Of a stretch of DNA of 64,000 nt, positions 26,258-34,158 are shown piece by piece; position 1 is the stretch's first letter, and every line of letters starts with the position of its first letter. Both the position numbers and the translations under genes were made by a program. Location: the NCBI RefSeq assembly GCF_020166515.1, contig NZ_JAINZT010000007.1:186001-250000 (forward strand), written 5' to 3'. The notes under the pieces are model-generated. The model had not been told where the DNA came from. It did not search any database and saw only the letters and a list, made by a program, of their open reading frames with translations. The DNA is from Robertkochia flava (GTDB lineage Bacteria; Bacteroidota; Bacteroidia; Flavobacteriales; Flavobacteriaceae).

Positions 26258-27793
26258 TTATTTTAAATTTTTAAAGGGAGTGAGCTCTCCTGGTAAAATG
26301 TACATTTCCTTTTGGAAAGGCCTCTCCTGAGGTGTTGCCACCTTAAAGGCTGCTGTGCCGGAGTCTAAGGCGGCAGACTTCGCACTAAGCCCTGTGATGT
26401 AATTAAGTGCGGTTCTTAACTGCTGGTCGTTAGGATCCCCAAAGGGTTTTATCCCTTCCAGGTTGCTGTATTCAAGGAATTCCACATCTGGCGGGAAGCC
26501 ATCTCCATAGTTACTCTGTCCCTGTCCGTTAAAAGTCCTGCTCACAATGGGCTGAAGCCCTACATTATGACCGGGGTTCCGGTTTTCTACATCGGTCCAG
26601 GCCTCTTCCGGGTTCGTATCCGGGGCATCCACCAAGGTAATGGAAGCTTCATTTTTTCCTGTGGTTTTGTCTCCAACAGTAACCACTTCCATTCCTACAC
26701 CGCGCAATCCGTTAATGATAAGTTCGCTGGCAGAGGCCGTTCTTGAGGTGGTAAGCACTATCAGTCTCGAAAGGTTGTCAAGACGGTTCATGGGTTCTTC
26801 CTGGCCTTCCAGGTAACTCCCGGTGATTTTATCGTAAAGGTATACCTCATCAAAGAAAGGGAACTCCAATCCGTTTTCCGGATTTCTCTTTTCATTATAT
26901 CGCAGGTCTGCGAAGATGGCATTGGACTGCAGGGCAGGCTGACTTCCATCGATCATACTTCCTAATAGAGCAGAGGTGAGCACACTTCCTCCACCATTGT
27001 ATCTTAGGTCCAGAATAAGCTCGTCGATGCCTGCAGCTTTGAACTCCCCGAATACCGCGTTGAGCTCGCTGTGATAGGTTCCTCTGAAGCCATTGTAGAC
27101 CAGGTACCCGATTTTCTTTCCGGCCTCTTCGATCACACTGGAGTAATGAACCGGGTTTTCGCTAAGCTGGATCGAAGAAATAGTTACATCTTCGGGTTTT
27201 GCAGTGAAAGCGCCATTTTCTATGGTTCCTAAACCAAGAGAAATAGTTTGCTGTTGGAATAACTTGTTTATGATACGGTAATTGCTGTCGTTCATGACTT
27301 CTCCGTCAACCTTATAGATGAGGTCTCCCCTTGAAATGCCGGCATCGGCAGCTGGTGATCCAGGAACGGTGTAGGCTACAATAGCATATATTCCGTCATT
27401 ATAACGAACCAGGGTGGAGATCTCAATACCATAGGAAGTGGTGATGCCTCTGAATGCATTCAACTGGGTGTCGATATCATCAATATACCATGAGAAATCG
27501 TCGGCGCCGAATTTCAGAGAATTGAAAAGACTCTCAGGAGAGCTGAAACCATTGAGGTAATTCACATAGGCCTCCCGGTCGTCATCCCTGGTGTCTGCCA
27601 GGCTGTTAACACTGGACTGCCAAAAATACCAGTTGTTCATGGCTTTCCATACAAAATCGCTGATCTCGTTTTCGGGTTCCAGGGCTGATACATCTGCAGG
27701 ATTATCCTGGGTTACTTCAACATCGTCGCTACTACATCCAATGGCCAGGACCGAAAGGGTTACTAATGTTAATTTTTTTAAGTAATTCTTCAT
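26258..27793 (-). CDS. S41-family peptidase lipoprotein (2)
   Basis: A 511-residue paralogue of the downstream protease, with the same layout: lipobox SVLAIGC (Cys20), a helical region containing ISDFVWKAMNNWYFWQSSV, a PDZ domain (PAADAGISRGDLIYKVDGE) and an S41 core. The core has LILDLRYNGGGSVLTS, the nucleophile segment TSRTASASELIINGLRG and VGDKTTGKNEASITL. Both catalytic Ser and Lys contexts are kept, so it should be active. The two genes look like an old tandem duplication, since identity is confined to motifs. Its start is 151 bp from the divergent ECF sigma factor gene. Confidence 0.88.
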   Translation of the reverse strand: MKNYLKKLTLVTLSVLAIGCSSDDVEVTQDNPADVSALEPENEISDFVWKAMNNWYFWQSSVNSLADTRDDDREAYVNYLNGFSSPESLFNSLKFGADDFSWYIDDIDTQLNAFRGITTSYGIEISTLVRYNDGIYAIVAYTVPGSPAADAGISRGDLIYKVDGEVMNDSNYRIINKLFQQQTISLGLGTIENGAFTAKPEDVTISSIQLSENPVHYSSVIEEAGKKIGYLVYNGFRGTYHSELNAVFGEFKAAGIDELILDLRYNGGGSVLTSALLGSMIDGSQPALQSNAIFADLRYNEKRNPENGLEFPFFDEVYLYDKITGSYLEGQEEPMNRLDNLSRLIVLTTSRTASASELIINGLRGVGMEVVTVGDKTTGKNEASITLVDAPDTNPEEAWTDVENRNPGHNVGLQPIVSRTFNGQGQSNYGDGFPPDVEFLEYSNLEGIKPFGDPNDQQLRTALNYITGLSAKSAALDSGTAAFKVATPQERPFQKEMYILPGELTPFKNLK

Positions 27794-27868
27794 AGTTTTT
27801 TTATCTGATCTTTCCTTTTAGTGCAAGATTCACAATATTACTTACATTTTACTAAATATAAAATTTCT

Positions 27869-27896
27869 TGTAACAAAATGTAACCTGCTTCGTCTT
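27869..27896 (+). promoter_or_regulatory. Candidate ECF-sigma-type promoter (autoregulation)
   Basis: TGTAAC (27869-27874), a 16-bp spacer and CGTCTT (27891-27896) resemble the -35/-10 elements used by ECF sigma factors. They lie 48 bp before the ECF sigma gene. A second TGTAAC (27879-27884) lies 10 bp after the first. Confidence 0.5.
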
Positions 27897-27944
27897 CCTA
27901 GTACAAAGCCGTTATTAAGCAGGTTTTGAAACCAACCAAAACAA

Positions 27945-28454
27945 ATGCGACAGAGTGAATTTTTAAATATTGTGACTCCTTTTAAGGATAAGCTTTTCAG
28001 ACTGGCTAAACGTTTGTTGGTTTCAACGGAAGAAGCGGAAGATGCCACCCAGGAGATCCTGATGAAATTGTGGAGTAATAATGAAAAGATTGCCTCCTAT
28101 AACAACGTGGAAGCTTTTGCCATGACAATGACTAAAAATTATTGTCTTGACAGGTTGAAATCAAAACAGGCCGGTAACCTGAAACTGGTGCACAGTAATT
28201 ACACGGATGAGAATACCTCCTTACAGCGACAGATCGAGGTTAAAGACAGTCTGAACTGGATGACCAGGATACTGAATACCCTTCCGGAACAACAGCGAAT
28301 GGTGTTGCAACTGAGGGATGTGGAACAATACGAATACGATGAGATCGCGGAGATGCTCGATATGAAGCCCACCGCCATAAGGGTGGCCTTGTCAAGAGCA
28401 AGAAAAGCGGTAAGAGAAGAACTTATAAAAAAACACAACTATGGAATCGGTTAA
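27945..28454 (+). CDS. RNA polymerase ECF sigma factor
   Basis: A 169-residue group IV sigma factor. Region 2 covers about 8-75 (AEDATQEILMKLW is the conserved core-binding and -10 helix). Region 4 covers about 105-160, with LPEQQRMVLQLRDVEQYEYDEIAEML and the DNA-reading helix ATRVALSRARKAVRE-like (TAIRVALSRARKAVRE). There are no region 1 or 3 domains. Its last codons overlap the start of the next gene by 14 bp, a usual arrangement for a sigma factor and its membrane-bound antagonist. The TGTAAC-N16-CGTCTT element upstream suggests it drives its own operon. The signal it answers is not known. Confidence 0.92.
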   Translation: MRQSEFLNIVTPFKDKLFRLAKRLLVSTEEAEDATQEILMKLWSNNEKIASYNNVEAFAMTMTKNYCLDRLKSKQAGNLKLVHSNYTDENTSLQRQIEVKDSLNWMTRILNTLPEQQRMVLQLRDVEQYEYDEIAEMLDMKPTAIRVALSRARKAVREELIKKHNYGIG

Positions 28455-28902
28455 AAATATAGAAAAATTACTGGAAAGGTATCTCGAGGCAGAGACCACC
28501 GTGGCTGAGGAAGCCAGACTTCAGGAATACTTTTTACAAGAAGATATCCCTGCACACCTGGAGTCCTACAGGCCCATGTTCCAGTACTTTAAAGTTGCCA
28601 AACAAGAAAGGTATACCAAAGAGGTCCCATTAAAACCTGGAAGAAATACATCTTATTATTTGCGATGGGTATCCGTAGCGGCGGTAGCAGTTTTGTTGGT
28701 TGGCGTTTATTTCAATCAACAGCCTTTGACATCTTCTACAGATCAGTTTGCTTCTCTTGAAGAGGAGTATACCCCTGAAGAGATCGAATCGGCTCAAATG
28801 GCCCTGGCCATGTTTTCAAAGAACTTCAATAAGGGTACCGAAGGAGTAGCCTACCTGAAGGAATTTGAAAAGACTACCAATAAATTTTTAGTGAACGAGT
28901 AA
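28441..28902 (+). CDS. Putative anti-sigma factor, single-pass membrane protein
   Basis: A 153-residue protein with a cytoplasmic N-terminal domain (about 1-70, IEKLLERYLEAETTVAEEARLQEYF) and one transmembrane helix (about 74-91, WVSVAAVAVLLVGVYF). A periplasmic tail of about 60 residues is rich in Glu. It overlaps the sigma gene by 14 bp. The N-terminal LERYLEAETT-x-x-E sequence is common in Bacteroidota proteins encoded next to ECF sigma factors, where the N-domain would hold the sigma factor. It lacks a FecR domain and a zinc-binding HxxxCxxC motif, so it is a non-canonical anti-sigma candidate; the role is inferred from position and topology. Confidence 0.68.
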   Translation: MESVKNIEKLLERYLEAETTVAEEARLQEYFLQEDIPAHLESYRPMFQYFKVAKQERYTKEVPLKPGRNTSYYLRWVSVAAVAVLLVGVYFNQQPLTSSTDQFASLEEEYTPEEIESAQMALAMFSKNFNKGTEGVAYLKEFEKTTNKFLVNE

Positions 28903-28917
28903 AATTCAAAAACAATC

Positions 28918-29478
28918 ATGAAAAAGTTAATCTTAATTTTAGCCTTAGCGGTATTACCCTTTACCGGTTTCTCACAGACGATCTTTGATAAGTATGAGAA
29001 CAGTGGAGATGTGTCATTTGTAACTATGCAGCCCAAAATGTTTCAGTTGCTGGCAAAGATGAGTGTAAATGCCGAAGACCCTGAAGCCCAGGAATTCTTT
29101 AACCTGGTAAAAAGCATAGAAAGCTTTAAAGTACTCACCACCGACAAGGAGAGTATCTCCAATGACATCAGTAAGTGGGTAACCGACCACCTGAAGTCGT
29201 CTTCCATGGAAGAGCTGATGCGGGTGAGAGATGGAGATACCAATGTAAAGTTCTATGTAAAAGAAGGTAAGGACGCCAATCACGTTAGAGAGCTGTTGAT
29301 GTTCGTAACCGGAATCGATGAGCAGGATGTAGAGGTGAATGGGAAAAAGCTCGAAACCGTACTGCTTTCCCTTACAGGAAACATCGACCTTACCCAGATA
29401 TCCAAGCTTACAGATAAGATGGACCTCCCGGGAGGAGATCAGCTTGGAAAAGCAGAGCAGAAAAAGACCAATAAATAA
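28918..29478 (+). CDS. DUF4252 family secreted protein (1)
   Basis: A 186-residue protein with a Sec signal peptide (MKKLILILALAVLPFTGFSQ). It matches DUF4252: an early YENSGDVSFVTMQPKMFQLL segment, a central VKSIESFKVLTTD strand and a C-terminal LSLTGNIDLTQISKLTDKM, where the family has a G-x-I-D-L-x-x-I/L-x-x-L ending. There is no lipobox, so it should be periplasmic. The function of the family is unknown, but it is regularly found beside ECF sigma factors in Flavobacteria. It follows the anti-sigma gene by 15 bp. A paralogue follows after a hairpin. Confidence 0.85.
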   Translation: MKKLILILALAVLPFTGFSQTIFDKYENSGDVSFVTMQPKMFQLLAKMSVNAEDPEAQEFFNLVKSIESFKVLTTDKESISNDISKWVTDHLKSSSMEELMRVRDGDTNVKFYVKEGKDANHVRELLMFVTGIDEQDVEVNGKKLETVLLSLTGNIDLTQISKLTDKMDLPGGDQLGKAEQKKTNK

Positions 29479-29484
29479 ATCCAA

Positions 29485-29515
29485 AACCTGACACCCTTTC
29501 AAGGGGTGTCGGGTT
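29485..29515 (+). other. Intergenic hairpin between the two DUF4252 genes
   Basis: The inverted repeat AACC-TGACACCC/GGGTGTC-GGGTT has a short loop but no T run. It may stabilise the upstream mRNA or act as a weak attenuator. Confidence 0.5.
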
Positions 29516-29532
29516 AATTGAAATACCATATT

Positions 29533-30075
29533 ATGAAAACCATCAGAAATTTTATAGCACTGTTCGTTGCTGCATTTGCGTTGTATTCGTGTAATACTTC
29601 GCCTTCCTTGCAACAGTACTATGTGGATAATGCGGAGAACCCGAATTTTATAAGTGTCGATATCCCGGCTAGTATTCTTAAAGTGTCGGAAATAGACATG
29701 ACTCCTGAGCAGAAGTCGGCATATGAATCTTTGAAAAAATTCAATGTGCTGGCCTTCAGGTTAACCGAGGAAAACAAATCGGAGTTTGACGGAGAAAAGG
29801 AAAAGGTGAGCCAGATCCTTAAAAATGACGTCTATGAAGAGCTAATGCGTATCAATACAGGGAATTCCAGAGGAGTGGTTAAAATCCTTGGAGATGAAGA
29901 AAGTATTGATGAGGTGATCCTTTACGGGAATGATGACGAAATGGGCTTTGCCCTGGTCAGGGTTCTTGGAGAAGATATGCGTCCGGAAAACATCATGCAA
30001 TTGATGGAAGTCATTCAGAAGGGAAACCTGGATGAAAACGGACTGGAACCGTTAAAAGGCTTTTTCAATAAATAA
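29533..30075 (+). CDS. DUF4252 family lipoprotein (2)
   Basis: A 180-residue DUF4252 protein that starts MKTIRNFIALFVAAFALYSC; the cysteine after ALYS fits a lipobox, so it should be lipid-anchored, unlike its paralogue. The body contains NPNFISVDIPASIL, YESLKKFNVLAFRLTEENKS and EEVLIYGNDDEMGFALVRVLGE-like strands; the C-terminal part reads EDMRPENIMQLMEVIQKGN. An in-frame ATG five codons earlier (29518) is less likely, because the signal sequence starts at 29533. It is the last gene of the ECF cluster and ends at a strong terminator. Confidence 0.83.
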   Translation: MKTIRNFIALFVAAFALYSCNTSPSLQQYYVDNAENPNFISVDIPASILKVSEIDMTPEQKSAYESLKKFNVLAFRLTEENKSEFDGEKEKVSQILKNDVYEELMRINTGNSRGVVKILGDEESIDEVILYGNDDEMGFALVRVLGEDMRPENIMQLMEVIQKGNLDENGLEPLKGFFNK

Positions 30076-30105
30076 CAGCAATTGCTGACATTCATCAATC
30101 ATCAT

Positions 30106-30141
30106 AAAAAAAGCGCTGAGATCTTCTCAGCGCTTTTTTTT
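30106..30141. terminator. Bidirectional terminator between the DUF4252 gene and purB
   Basis: The stem AGCGCTGAG/CTCAGCGCT is flanked by seven A and nine T. Confidence 0.82.
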
Positions 30142-30154
30142 TGTGTATCCAAAA

Positions 30155-31498
30155 TTAAATTCCGGTGTAATTTGAAGGTGTTATCTGCTTGAGCTCCTCT
30201 TTGATAGCTTCAGAAACATCCAGCGTATCTATAAATTCTGCTATACTGTTCTGGTTGATCTTTGTATTGGTCCGTGTTAACCCTTTGAGGGCTTCATAAG
30301 GATTAGGGTAGGCTTCCCTTCTGAGAATAGTTTGGATGGCCTCGGCTACCACGGCCCAGTTATTATCAAGGTCCAGTTCAAATTTTTCTTTATTGAGCAA
30401 TAACTTGCTCAGTCCCTTCAGGGTAGCTTTTAAACCGATTATGGTGTGTCCGAAAGGAACGCCGACATTTCTTAAAACCGTACTGTCGGTAAGGTCACGC
30501 TGCATTCTGGATATAGGGAGTTTAGAGGAAAGATGCTCAAAGATGGCATTGGCGATCCCCAGGTTTCCTTCCGAATTTTCAAAATCAATAGGGTTTACCT
30601 TATGCGGCATGGCAGAGGAACCTACCTCGCCTTTTTTTATCTTTTGCTTGAAATAATCCATGGAAATATAGGTCCAGATATCCCGGTCCAGATCAATCAG
30701 AATGGTGTTGATCCTTTTCATGGCGTCGAACAAGGCCGCCATATGATCGTAATGTTCGATCTGGGTGGTTGGGAAGGAGTGGGTAAGCCCTAATTTGTCT
30801 TCCACGAAATCTTCTCCAAACTTTCTCCAGTCGGTATTGGGGTAGGCTACTTTATGAGCGTTGTAATTTCCGGTTGCTCCGCCAAATTTTGCCGCATGGG
30901 GTACGATCTCCAGTACTTTTAATTGTTCCTCAATACGTTTGACGAAAACTTCGATCTCCTTACCCAGCCTGGTTGGAGAAGCTGGTTGTCCATGTGTTCT
31001 GGCCAGCATGGCTATGTCTTTCCAGTCTATAGACAATTCCCTGAGCTTTTGAACCACTTCAATAAGAGAAGGCAGGTAAACGGCATTCACTGCTTCCTTG
31101 ATGGAAAGCGGGATGGAGGTGTTGTTAATATCCTGGGAAGTGAGCCCGAAATGGATGAACTCCTTGTATTTTTCAAGGCCAAGGGTATCAAACTTTTTCT
31201 TTATAAAATATTCAACAGCCTTTACATCGTGGTTGGTTACCTTTTCAATTTCTTTAACCGCTTCGGCATCTTCACTGCTGAAATCCTCGTAGATCCCTCG
31301 AAGGGTTCCGAAATTGTTCTGGTCAAAACTTTTCAGTTGCGGAAGCGGAAGCTCACACAGGGCGATGAAATATTCGATCTCTACCAATACCCTGTAACGG
31401 ATAAGGGCTTCTTCAGAAAAATATCCGGAAAGGGCTTCAACTTTGTTTCTGTATCTGCCGTCTATTGGCGAAATGGCATTTAGCGGAGTTAGCTGCAT
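30155..31498 (-). CDS. purB: Adenylosuccinate lyase
   Basis: A 447-residue cytoplasmic enzyme of the fumarase/aspartase superfamily. It splits fumarate from SAICAR and from adenylosuccinate in purine synthesis. The family signature GSSAMPHKVNPIDFENSEG lies at about 288-306. Other conserved sequences are TSQDINNTS (about 121-129), ARTHGQPASPTRLGKE (about 166-181) and the N-terminal LNAISPIDGRYRNKVEALSGYF. A -7-like TAAATTTG lies on the minus strand at 31519-31526, about 20 bp before the start. It lies 118 bp downstream of the HEAT-like gene on the same strand; the -7-like element suggests its own promoter. Confidence 0.96.
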   Translation of the reverse strand: MQLTPLNAISPIDGRYRNKVEALSGYFSEEALIRYRVLVEIEYFIALCELPLPQLKSFDQNNFGTLRGIYEDFSSEDAEAVKEIEKVTNHDVKAVEYFIKKKFDTLGLEKYKEFIHFGLTSQDINNTSIPLSIKEAVNAVYLPSLIEVVQKLRELSIDWKDIAMLARTHGQPASPTRLGKEIEVFVKRIEEQLKVLEIVPHAAKFGGATGNYNAHKVAYPNTDWRKFGEDFVEDKLGLTHSFPTTQIEHYDHMAALFDAMKRINTILIDLDRDIWTYISMDYFKQKIKKGEVGSSAMPHKVNPIDFENSEGNLGIANAIFEHLSSKLPISRMQRDLTDSTVLRNVGVPFGHTIIGLKATLKGLSKLLLNKEKFELDLDNNWAVVAEAIQTILRREAYPNPYEALKGLTRTNTKINQNSIAEFIDTLDVSEAIKEELKQITPSNYTGI

Positions 31499-31616
31499 GT
31501 TGTTTTATTTAGAAGCAACAAATTTAACCCTGTTTCATGAAATAACTAAAACAGATCCTGTTTTTTTGGATAAGTTAGCCCCGAATAGGTGGCAATAGTG
31601 TTATTGTCACAGAGAA

Positions 31617-32171
31617 TTATCCCAGAATACCCAGGATCTTCCTTGCCCGGGCCCTGAATGCGGGACTGGAAACTGGATACATCCTGACCAGTTGGTCCTT
31701 GAGCTCCCGGTGAACCCATGTTTGTTCCCTGCCAAGGTGCAGTAGTGCTTCCATGCTGAAAACCTTTATGGCTACCGGATGATCTGCCAGCAGCCAGTTG
31801 AAGCAGAGACTAACCAATATGTCTGCCTCGTCTTTGGTAATAGTAGGGGTAGATTCTGTTCCCTTAGACAGGAAAGATTCGCTCCAGAAAGCGATGATCT
31901 TTGCAAGGGGGCGTATCGCAGAAGCATCAGTTGTTTCCTGGAAAACCCTGAATAATTCTTCCCTGTCGGTCCTGAGCAGCTCCGGGGTGTTTAGGATAAC
32001 CGTTTCAAGCACCCAGCAGGCTTTTTTCGAAATTTCGGGGTCCTTGGCTAATGCACATTGTAAAAGTGCAGCATACCTTTCGGCATTTGACCCTATATAT
32101 TGTGCAGTTCTGTCCCTGTCCGCTCGCAGGGCTGAGGTTTTATCTAAAAGATGCTGAATCCGGGATGCCAC
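31617..32171 (-). CDS. HEAT-repeat-like protein
   Basis: A 184-residue all-helical protein. Repeating helix pairs (about 27-60 CALAKDPEISKKACWVLETVIL, 75-100, 115-150 VSLCFNWLLADHPVAIKVFSMEALLHL) have the spacing of HEAT/ARM repeats, as in small helical scaffold proteins. No signal peptide or catalytic motif is visible. The start codon is GTG at 32171; no upstream ATG is available in frame. It precedes purB on the same strand, and the pair is a common neighbourhood in Flavobacteria. It diverges from the haem-binding-domain gene, with 45 bp between the starts. Its function is unknown. Confidence 0.68.
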   Translation of the reverse strand: MASRIQHLLDKTSALRADRDRTAQYIGSNAERYAALLQCALAKDPEISKKACWVLETVILNTPELLRTDREELFRVFQETTDASAIRPLAKIIAFWSESFLSKGTESTPTITKDEADILVSLCFNWLLADHPVAIKVFSMEALLHLGREQTWVHRELKDQLVRMYPVSSPAFRARARKILGILG

Positions 32172-32216
32172 AGAAGAGAATTTATTATTTTAGCCGTATT
32201 AAAAATACAATCCCTG

Positions 32217-32690
32217 ATGAAAATACTTAAGACTTCCCTGGTAATTCTGCTGTTTATCTTAATTGGAATGCAGTTTTTCAGACCTGAAAAAAACACTTCA
32301 GACCAGGTTCCGGAAACCGATCTTATTGTTTCTGAGAATCCCGGTGAAGAAATAGCCCTTACCCTGAAGAATGCGTGTTACGACTGTCATTCCAATAATA
32401 CCAAATATCCATGGTATGCAGAGGTGGCACCGCTTTCTTACTGGATCGCAGATCATGTGGAAGAAGGAACAGAGCATTTGGATTTTTCCCAATGGATGGC
32501 CTATTCTCCTAAGAAGAAAGCGCATAAGATGGAGGAACTTATAGAGGAGGTGGAAGAGCATGAAATGCCGTTGGAATCCTATACCTGGCTGCACGGAGAA
32601 GCCCGGCTGTCTGAAGATCAGATTACGGCACTAACCGATTGGGCCAAAATGCTAAGGGCTAAGTACGAGTTAGACGCTCAAGTGCAATAG
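32217..32690 (+). CDS. Haem-binding-domain protein (CxxCH), membrane-anchored
   Basis: A 157-residue protein with an N-terminal membrane anchor (KTSLVILLFILIGMQFF). A haem-binding domain follows: the c-type motif CYDCHSN (Cys54, Cys57, His58) is followed by NTKYPWYAEVAPLSYWIADHV, typical of the Haem_bd (PF14376) family. In addition MPLESYTWLHGEARL at the C-terminal end carries the second conserved region. It should be exported with haem covalently attached in the periplasm, and could carry electrons or sense gases. The ATG at 32217 is chosen because the membrane segment begins there; the in-frame ATG at 32151 lies beyond the divergent gene's start. Its last 32 bp overlap the sirtuin gene on the other strand. 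Confidence 0.85.
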   Translation: MKILKTSLVILLFILIGMQFFRPEKNTSDQVPETDLIVSENPGEEIALTLKNACYDCHSNNTKYPWYAEVAPLSYWIADHVEEGTEHLDFSQWMAYSPKKKAHKMEELIEEVEEHEMPLESYTWLHGEARLSEDQITALTDWAKMLRAKYELDAQVQ

Positions 32691-33345
32691 GCACTCCCGT
32701 AGTTGCATTTTCACTGATAATCTCAAGACCCGATCTCAGGCTATGCCCGAGGTTGGGTTTTGGATCTACAAAGAATACCCGGCAGTGCGACGGGGCATAT
32801 TGCATGAGGCTTGCTGCCGGATAAACGGTCATACTGGTTCCCACAATGAGCAGGTGATCTGTATCCATAACCATACGTATGGCCTCTTCCATTAATGGTA
32901 CCGGTTCTCCAAACCATACCACATCTGGACGTAACTGATGATTATCTTCACAAAGGTCTCCCGGTTTAATATCATCCTCCCAGGCATACACCAGATCGGG
33001 ATTTCCTGAGCTGCGCGCCTTCATGAGTTCCCCGTGGATATGGATCACCCTGGAACTTCCGGCCCTTTCGTGGAGGTCGTCAATGTTCTGGGTGATCACG
33101 ACCACCTCGTAGTGCGCTTCAGCTTCAGCAATGGCAAGGTGCGCCTTATTCGGGGAGGCCGTTTTTAACTGCCTGCGCCTTTCATTGTAAAATTGCAGAA
33201 CGAGTTCCTGGTCTGCATTCCATCCCTCAGGGGAGGCCACTTGCATGACGTCATGTCCTTCCCACAGTCCTCCGGCATCCCTGAACGTTTTTAGACCGCT
33301 TTCGGCACTTACTCCTGCTCCGGTTAGTACAACGAGTTTCTGCAT
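32659..33345 (-). CDS. cobB: NAD-dependent protein deacylase (sirtuin, CobB-like)
   Basis: A 228-residue Sir2-family enzyme that removes acyl groups from lysines using NAD+. It has the NAD-binding GAGVSAESGLKTFRD (9-23), QNIDDLHERAG (86-96) and the catalytic histidine in HIHGEL (His104). Tyr53 and Arg56 in FYNERRR form the Y-x-x-R signature of class III sirtuins, which favour succinyl or malonyl groups. The region that normally holds four zinc-binding cysteines (about 108-140) has only Cys132, so the small zinc-ribbon module is reduced. The 3' end overlaps the convergent haem-binding gene by 32 bp. Confidence 0.9.
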   Translation of the reverse strand: MQKLVVLTGAGVSAESGLKTFRDAGGLWEGHDVMQVASPEGWNADQELVLQFYNERRRQLKTASPNKAHLAIAEAEAHYEVVVITQNIDDLHERAGSSRVIHIHGELMKARSSGNPDLVYAWEDDIKPGDLCEDNHQLRPDVVWFGEPVPLMEEAIRMVMDTDHLLIVGTSMTVYPAASLMQYAPSHCRVFFVDPKPNLGHSLRSGLEIISENATTGVPIALERLTRT

Positions 33346-33447
33346 GGTTAAATTGATTTTTTAGTGTTTTCAAGATGGAGGGTATAGCCTGAGCTAAAAG
33401 TCTGAATTTATTTAAAATTATTTAGATTAGTCCTCAAATTTTCGATT

Positions 33448-34104
33448 ATGTCACAGGAATTGATGCAATATCTTGAAGGTTTCGTTACTCCCGAGCGGTT
33501 GGAGCGCTTTGAAGAGATCCTTCGGTACCGTACCCGTTATTTTACGGTGGCCATCGAAGATGTATTCCAGGTGCATAATACCAGTGCAGTAATCAGAAGC
33601 TGTGATATTTTCGGAATCCAGGATGCCCATGTCATAGAGGAGCGGTATGGAAAACGGCTCGACAAGAACATTGCCATGGGCGCTCAGAAATGGGTGGATG
33701 TACACCGCTATAACAGTACCCGGGAGTGTATAGCTGCGCTTCGGGATAAGGGGTACAGGATCGTGGCTACCACCCCCCATGATGCAACATGTGACCTTTT
33801 TGACCTGGATATTGATACCCCTTCTGCCTTCTTTTTCGGAACGGAAAAAGAGGGGTTGAGCCAGGAGGTGATCAAGCAGGCAGATCAGCGTGTTCGTATT
33901 CCCATGTATGGATTTACGGAGAGTCTTAATATTTCAGTCTCTGCGGCCATTATTCTTCAGCATATTACTACAAGGCTGCGAACCTCCGGGATCGATTGGA
34001 GGTTGAAGGAAGAGGAGCTCTTTGAAAAGCGCCTGGACTGGACTAAAAAATCGATCAGAAGTATCGAATCGGTGCTGCAAAGGTTTCCCCGGAAGGATGT
34101 ATAG
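33448..34104 (+). CDS. trmH: TrmH-family (SPOUT) RNA 2'-O-methyltransferase
   Basis: A 218-residue SPOUT methyltransferase. Motif 1 is VHNTSAVIRSCDIFGIQD (about 42-59), motif 2 FFFGTEKEGLSQEV (about 129-142), and motif 3 ESLNISVSAAIILQH (about 157-171). The N-terminal LERFEEILRYRTRYFTVAIEDV and C-terminal tail match TrmH, which makes Gm18 in tRNA with S-adenosylmethionine. Related rRNA methyltransferases are possible but usually have an extra N-terminal domain, absent here. It is followed after 54 bp by an SRPBCC-protein gene on the same strand. Confidence 0.9.
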   Translation: MSQELMQYLEGFVTPERLERFEEILRYRTRYFTVAIEDVFQVHNTSAVIRSCDIFGIQDAHVIEERYGKRLDKNIAMGAQKWVDVHRYNSTRECIAALRDKGYRIVATTPHDATCDLFDLDIDTPSAFFFGTEKEGLSQEVIKQADQRVRIPMYGFTESLNISVSAAIILQHITTRLRTSGIDWRLKEEELFEKRLDWTKKSIRSIESVLQRFPRKDV

Positions 34105-34158
34105 AAAACAATCGGATTTTTTAGTAAATTCACTGTAAACCAATCAGTAAATACCAGT

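Noticed and set aside
29485-29515. Hairpin between DUF4252 genes as a full terminator
   Set aside because: It lacks a T run on the plus strand, so it was kept only as a possible attenuator or mRNA-stabilising element.
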